A DNA stretch of 64,000 bases from Paulownia fortunei (Eukaryota; Streptophyta; Magnoliopsida; Lamiales; Paulowniaceae), in the NCBI GenBank assembly GCA_019321725.1, contig CM033118.1, positions 17,014,071-17,078,070 on the forward strand, written 5' to 3'. Every line of letters starts with the position of its first letter. Position 1 is the stretch's first letter. The notes below the pieces were generated by a model. That model was not told the origin of the DNA and searched no databases. It saw only the letters and a list, made by a program, of their open reading frames with translations. The position numbers and the translations under genes were made by a program. Shown in pieces: positions 58,417 through 64,000 of the stretch.

Positions 58417-58970
58417 ACTGGTAGTTGAGTGTATGAGATTTGACATTGCATGGCCTGGCACAGGTACTATAGAGCTCAGCCCCCACGAGTGTTGTAGTAC
58501 TGTGTGAGCTGTGGCCCTGTTTGAGAAATTCATTCCTCAAAATAGTTAATTAAATTAATATGTGTTGGTGAAATTTGCTTCAACTGTGTATAGTAAATTC
58601 ATCTTTTGCCTTCAATTCTTTTTTAGTATGCATAGGGATTCAAAGTGAAAAGTGAAAAGTGTAAAAACTTCTACTTTATTACTTCTTTTTCACTTTCCAT
58701 TTTTGAAACAAAGTCATTTGGAATATGTGTGTGGCATTGTCTACATAGCTTCTTCTTCTTTTTTTTTATTTAACTGTGGGCAAGAATTAAGTAATCTTTG
58801 AGGGGAACTTTGTACTATAGATTTGGAGTACTATTCAAATGGATTTTTTATTCACCATCATGTATTTATAGTGATTTTATAAAGTAATATTAATGATATA
58901 TTGATGGTACGTTGTTTACAGTGAGTAATGTTTCATGTGTCGAAATTGACGTTTACACCATTTTTTCTAC

Positions 58971-59313
58971 AGTTAGAGATGTTAATGGAATAGGTGTGTA
59001 GGAGGTTTGTCAAAATTTAAAATTCCGGCGCTGAAGTTTTTAAGAGTTCGGATCCGACGGGTTGAACCGTTTATAATTTTAAAAATATTAAAAAATATAT
59101 TTTTAAAAATAATACTACTAATTTTTAAAAAAAAAATTAATATTACAAAAATACATATATAATAAATGAGAAAACAAATAAAAGTTTAAATGGGGTGGGT
59201 GGGTTTGAAATGAAAAAATCAAGATCGATCTTAAATTCATTTATAATTTTTAAAATTCACCTCAAACAAGATGGGTTCGAGTTTGTATCGGTGCCTCATT
59301 GCCATCCCTAACT
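58971..59313. mobile_element. Short element with terminal inverted repeats (TTAGGGATGGCAATG type)
   Basis: The left end AGTTAGAGATGTTAATGG pairs with the complement of the right end, AGTTAGGGATGGCAATGAGG. The body has GGATCCGACGGGTTGAACCG and TGGGGTGGGTGGGTTTG, words typical of a very common plant dispersed repeat beginning TAGGGATGGCAATGGGGCGG. 343 bp, non-coding. Confidence 0.55.
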
Positions 59314-61758
59314 CCAATTGTACCATTATTATAGGTCCATCTTTACATAAGAATATAAATCATTGAAGTTTTATATCTTTATATAATATTGACCACAAGT
59401 AATGGTTAAAAATTAGTGATGTTAAATTAATTTAAGTGATATGACTTTTAAAAAAAAGATTTTTTTTTTTTTAAATAGAGTTCTATTTTGGACGTCTTGA
59501 AAAAATACTTATAGGAGCAATAAATTTAGAATGCAGGAAGTATATACTGAGATACCATATTAAATTATGATTTACTTAATTCTTGGAGGTCTAATTCATC
59601 CTTTGTTGAAATTCATTTTGTTAATTTCTTCTACATTTATTGATGGTAGACTATATATCCTGCATTGATCTCAAGCTAACTTCAATATTTAATTGTTTGA
59701 TAATCAGATTCTTGAGGAATTTGAGACAAAATATATGAGATGACAGAAAAAAAAATTCTGATCTTAAAAGTTTAAGGCAAAAATAGTAGAAAATAGTTTT
59801 AAATCCAAATCATGCAAAATTATCATCAGAGGTAGGTTATGACAAAACTATTGGAAGTTGAAAACTAATTAACCAGTATTAAAAGAAAATGATGTATAAT
59901 GTATTTATTTCCAATATATTTCCACAAGTTTTTATTTTGTTTGAAATGTTGTAAAAAAAATGTTTAAAAAAATAATTGGGATATTTCTATTTTCACTTTC
60001 ATTTAAAAAAAATGATGATATAACTGATTGGACATAGTGATTAACAAGCAAAAAATGATTATTCTCTACATTTAAATTTCTATGAACACTTTCTAATTGG
60101 AAATTATCATTCCATATCAATATGATTATTTCATTTTTCTTAGAAACATATATATATAGAGATCAAATAAAAGAACAGTTTTGGGTTTTCAATTATGGGC
60201 CAGTACTAGATAGTCAGGAATGATGGAAAATCAATACAAATTCCTTGGGCTTTAGCCCAATAAATAACTGAGAAATTTTTCCCTTTTTAGCATAATAAAC
60301 AAAGTATGTGATTGATTGTGCTTATAAACTCTTCACAACATTTTATAAAATATTTGAAAATTTTGTAATATTCTAAAATATGATAAATGTTTTATGATCG
60401 GAACTTGTAAACTTCTGAAATAATATATTAGGATTTTATAATTTTTTTTAATAAGTAATAGAGCGTTAATTTATTTTTTAAAATCTTAACAAATTTATTT
60501 AATTTTAATTATTAAGTTATAAAATATTATTAATGACATCTTATAAATTTTATTATATTATTTTATCGGAACACTTCAAAAGTTTCTATTTAAAATAAAA
60601 ATCTAAAGTTTCAAAAATATATATTAGAGATTATTTGATTGAATTTGTAGACTCTTTAAAATATAAAGATGATTAAAAGTGTAAAAGATTTGTTTGAATG
60701 TTTGGAGAGGCGCTTATAAGATTCTGGTTATAAACTTTTAAAATAAGATATAGAAATTAATAAACACCTTATAAATGTAAGAAAATTATAATTTATTTTA
60801 AGACCTTAACAAACTATTTCAACTGGATAATAAAAATTAAAAATTTATAATTATTAATATTTTATAAACTTCATAATTTTATTTTATTTAAATAATTTAA
60901 GAATTTATTCTTAAAGTAAAATCTAAATTTTTATAAACTTCAAAAATCTCTGTTAACATATAAATTTTTTAAAGATATCTTAGATAAAAAGTTAAAAAGA
61001 GGTAAACTTCATATAGTTGCATTGGAGTTTCTAATGAATAAATTGAGTTCAGTCAATTTAAAATAATAATAATAATAATAAAAATGCAATAATTTAATTT
61101 GAAAAATAATAAATCCATTGAAATCTTTTTAATTTTTATATTAAGTTAATTAAGTCTTAAGTTGTTCAACCTTAACCTAACCTTATTCCACAAACGTATT
61201 TAAAATTAAAAACACTTCATTTCTCCTAAATCTATTATTATTATTATTATTATTATTATTTTTAAATGCCCAAAACAAGGTTATATTTTTTAAAAATAAA
61301 TTTAACCTTTTAATTGCTTATTTTCAATCACTAATTTACAGATAATAAATAAAAAAAAAACAAATTTTTATTTTTTAAAGGAGTATAATATAGAGACTAG
61401 ATGCAGTCACACTGGATCTTTTATTACAAATTTTGAAAATAACCTCTTAATTACTTATTCTAAAATTATGTTGAAAACAATAACATAAAAATATAATAAA
61501 TTTTTTAATATAGAAACTAGATGCAAGGCACTTTAACGTGCTCACATCATTATTTATGAATCCTACTTTTTTTTAACTTTTATCAAAAACAAAAATAACG
61601 CAAAATTGCTGAAAGCTTCTTTCTTTCAGCCTCAGGTGGAAATCGTTCAATTAAAGCAAGAAATTGTAAAAGCACCCATTTATAGCTAAAAAAATCTCAA
61701 AGCCCCGATGATTAAATATTAATAATTGCAAGATTTTAATAATCCCCTTTGCAAACTT
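59314..61758. other. AT-rich intergenic DNA upstream of the last gene
   Basis: No gene recognised. Two diverged direct copies of an AT-rich segment of about 250 bp appear at about 60360-60620 and 60710-60960 (shared CTTAACAAA, TTATAAA and AAATCTAAA order). Trinucleotide ATT/AAT runs occur at 61062-61080 and 61234-61262. The last 150 bases are the probable leader of the next gene. Confidence 0.5.
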
Positions 61759-64000
61759 ATGGCAAAAGGGGCAATCACGAATTGGTGGACTCGCTCTGTG
61801 AAGATTACTGCAATCTGGTTAATCTGCGCTGTCACCTTTTTCTGTTTCTTCCAGATGGCTCTACGGAATTCTTCATCCCATGAGGATAGTAATTCCAATC
61901 GACCCACAATTTCAAGTAATAAATATTTATTGATTTTGGTATATTTTTCTGTTTTGGTAGTTCATTAATTAGTACCTAAATCTTGCTGTAGATTACGCTT
62001 GAATGAACTGTTCGTGTCTTGAGGTTATGTTTCTTGAAATTGGTAAAAAGGTCGTGCTGAAAAGTTGTTTCTAGTCGAGGCAAAGATAGATAGAATTTAA
62101 TTTATTTGTTTGATTTTTAATCTCTTTTCTGCTGTTGGGCTTTGTCTATTTTCATTTCTGCATGGTTAATTAAAGGGTTTCCAAAAATGTTAACTAATGC
62201 AATGCTTCGTTTGCTCAAGAATATTTATGATTTTTTATGATTTAATAGACTTATGGCTGTGATTGATATGCAGCAGCTCTATTTGTTTCATGCAGGAAAC
62301 ACAAATCTTGAGCTTTCCGGGTTTTTTTTTCCCCCCCGCCAAGGTTGTTACTTTATTTTAGGGCTAACAAAGAGAGAAGAAAAAAAAAAGTGCAAGCTTA
62401 AGTTGGGGTTTTATGGTTAATAAGCTTAAAAATGTCCAAGCTTAGCTCATTTGTTAGATGGAACAAATTTAAATGACTTAGATGAATCAAGCCAAATCAA
62501 ATACGAGTGCTTTGCAGCCCCAACTGTGGTATGATGTGTAAAGTTCACAAAATTGAGTCTCCCAATCAATCTTATACACTTATCACTTGCTAGTAATGGT
62601 CAGTTTGTATTCCATGGTGTCCATCATTGAAGCAAACAAATATTGCTTATTATGAAGTAGTTTCTGAGGGTTACAACTGATTTTTGGAATTGGCCCTGCA
62701 AAGTTCGTAGACATGCTGAAGTTGAAGCAAAATCCTTTTAAAAATGGATTTACTTTTGTGCTGACATGCTATGGTGTTTCTGCAATCTTAGTAAGTATTA
62801 CATCATGTGGCAGCATGGAATTGAAGTCTTAGAATTAGAATTGCACAAGTTCCAATCCCATCTGATTTTAATTTAAAAAGATACTTCAATTCTGACATGA
62901 ATATTCCATGCCAGGAAATGCAGCCTTAAGTGCGTAAGTCTTAGAGTTACTCTTCATTATTGGATTGGCCTCACAAAGTTGATAGACATGATGAGATTGA
63001 AGTAAAATCCTATAAATAGTGGTTATACTTGGTGCTATCACGGTATTGTTTTTCTGGAGTCCTGTTATGAATTACACTGTAGCAGTGAGGAATTGAATTT
63101 TCACATTTAAGATTTGATAATTCTCATCCCATTTTATTTTAATTGAAACAGCAATTTGGAAATGCCAATTCTGTGAACCAAATGCAGTGCTAGTGCGGGA
63201 AAGTTGCTTTGTCTAGTAGTCAGGAGATCAAGACATTTGGTCCGACTTGGGGATTTGGATTCTGTAAATTAGATTATCCTATATACCAGACTGTTTTCTT
63301 TTTTCCTTTCCTTTTTTTCCTATGTTTTATGGCTTTACTGTTTTTGTGCCAAAAGTCTAATATTGGCAGTTCAGTAGCCTGGTTTTGTATTTACCTCACA
63401 TGAAATAGTATAGAAAAAGCTGCTATAACTAGCATTTTGTCTTTGCAGCAGGGTCTTCAATTTCAAATGCTGAGCAGAGATCAATACTGTATGCAAAAAT
63501 GGCAAAAGATTTGGATGAGAATGGAGCTGTTTTCCTTAAACAAGGAGAAACTTCTCAGTTTTTATCCCTGTCGGAGCTTTTTACTCTTAAAGATGAAATC
63601 GTGACGCCTGTGCTTAGGGTAAACTATCAAAATTTGAGCAACTTGTATGCCTTTTTAATACTTCTCAAACTGGATGACAAAGAGTTTCCTTTTATGTAGG
63701 CTGCGGATCCTCCTGTGCGAGCAAATGTGTTGCATTTAAGTACTCAGTTTGCTGTTCCAATCTCGTGAGTTGTCATACTTACGCTCTACATCTTGAGCAA
63801 TTGTTATGTTCTGTAAAGAATACAAGAAATACTTTATGCATTTGAAAATGAATGGACCTAGTCTTCTTAGTAGGGGAGTCATATTGTTTTGGTACATTAT
63901 ATGCTTTACTCTATTTAAACATTTGCTGGGACAATAAAAGGTAACTTACAGAATTTCTGGTTTGGGTCTCCACATATTTCCTATAGCTTCATGCGTAATT
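61759..64000 (+). CDS. Conserved plant protein with an N-terminal membrane anchor, function unknown (5' part, partial)
   Basis: Three exons are visible: 61759-61915, 63449-63618 (or from 63452) and 63700-63764; intron 1 is 1.5 kb. The ATG at 61759 is the first of its frame (upstream only TTG). The N-terminus MAKGAITNWWTRSVKITAIW plus LICAVTFFCFF is a short cytosolic stretch followed by one transmembrane helix (about 15-31), then a Ser/Asn-rich linker, i.e. a type II membrane protein or signal anchor. Exon 2 encodes NAEQRSILYAKMAKDLDENG...FLKQGETSQFLSLSELFTLK; exon 3 AADPPVRANVLHLSTQFAVP. I recognise this as a widely conserved plant family without an established role (some databases use a phosphatase-like name that I do not trust). 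The reading frame is open at 63764 and the rest lies beyond the window. Confidence 0.75.

Larger units (their letters stand above)
56529..58970. other. Intergenic DNA with poly-C tract and tandem duplication
   Basis: No coding sequence recognised. It contains a C22 homopolymer (56849-56870), a 93-bp tandem duplication (58142-58328) and an AC microsatellite near 58386-58412. Confidence 0.6.

Overview
The window is nuclear DNA of a flowering plant, almost certainly a eudicot. It is AT-rich, its genes have plant-type GT-AG introns, its recognisable proteins are plant families (DYW-type PPR, PHYTOCHROME KINASE SUBSTRATE, NAP1-related protein, TCP14), and the rest is mostly transposon-derived. I see no CRISPR array, bacterial operon, organelle insertion or tRNA gene. 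I cannot name the species.

Layout. 1-0.85 kb: edge sequence with a possible terminal exon. 0.85-7.8 kb: two convergent intronless PPR genes, one with a DYW editing domain on + and one E-type on -, separated by 3 kb holding two different tRNA-derived SINEs. 8.6-9.1 kb: a broken C-terminal piece of a plant DUF248/PMT methyltransferase. 10.8-12.2 kb: a single-exon PKS gene (phototropism and phytochrome signalling). 18.3-25.8 kb: a complete ten-exon NRP/SET histone chaperone gene with a 1.5 kb fold-back element in intron 6. 26-40 kb: gene-poor DNA with a five-copy 97-bp minisatellite, a long (TA)n tract, a second fold-back element and copies of a dispersed AT-rich repeat.

40.2-50.0 kb is a nested transposon complex. 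A small non-coding LTR retrotransposon with two LTRs of about 817 bp carries a 2.15 kb solo LTR (target duplication CAAAT) inside one LTR and a degenerate 5.1 kb CACTA transposon inside the other. The CACTA element keeps a DUF4216 remnant of TNP2 and a Transposase_24 pseudogene, and both ends are full of the motif TAGCGACGAAA.

54.0-55.3 kb: a TCP14 orthologue, with an upstream ORF and an AUG-UGA start-stop just before its start codon. About 1.1 kb downstream lies a cluster of class I TCP binding motifs. 61.8-64.0 kb: the first three exons of a conserved plant membrane-anchored protein of unknown function that runs off the right edge.

The genes do not form a pathway; this is an ordinary stretch of plant chromosome. 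The most unusual observations are the nested transposon complex, the two fold-back elements, the methyltransferase relic, the two start-stop AUGs placed directly before main start codons, and the TCP-site cluster.
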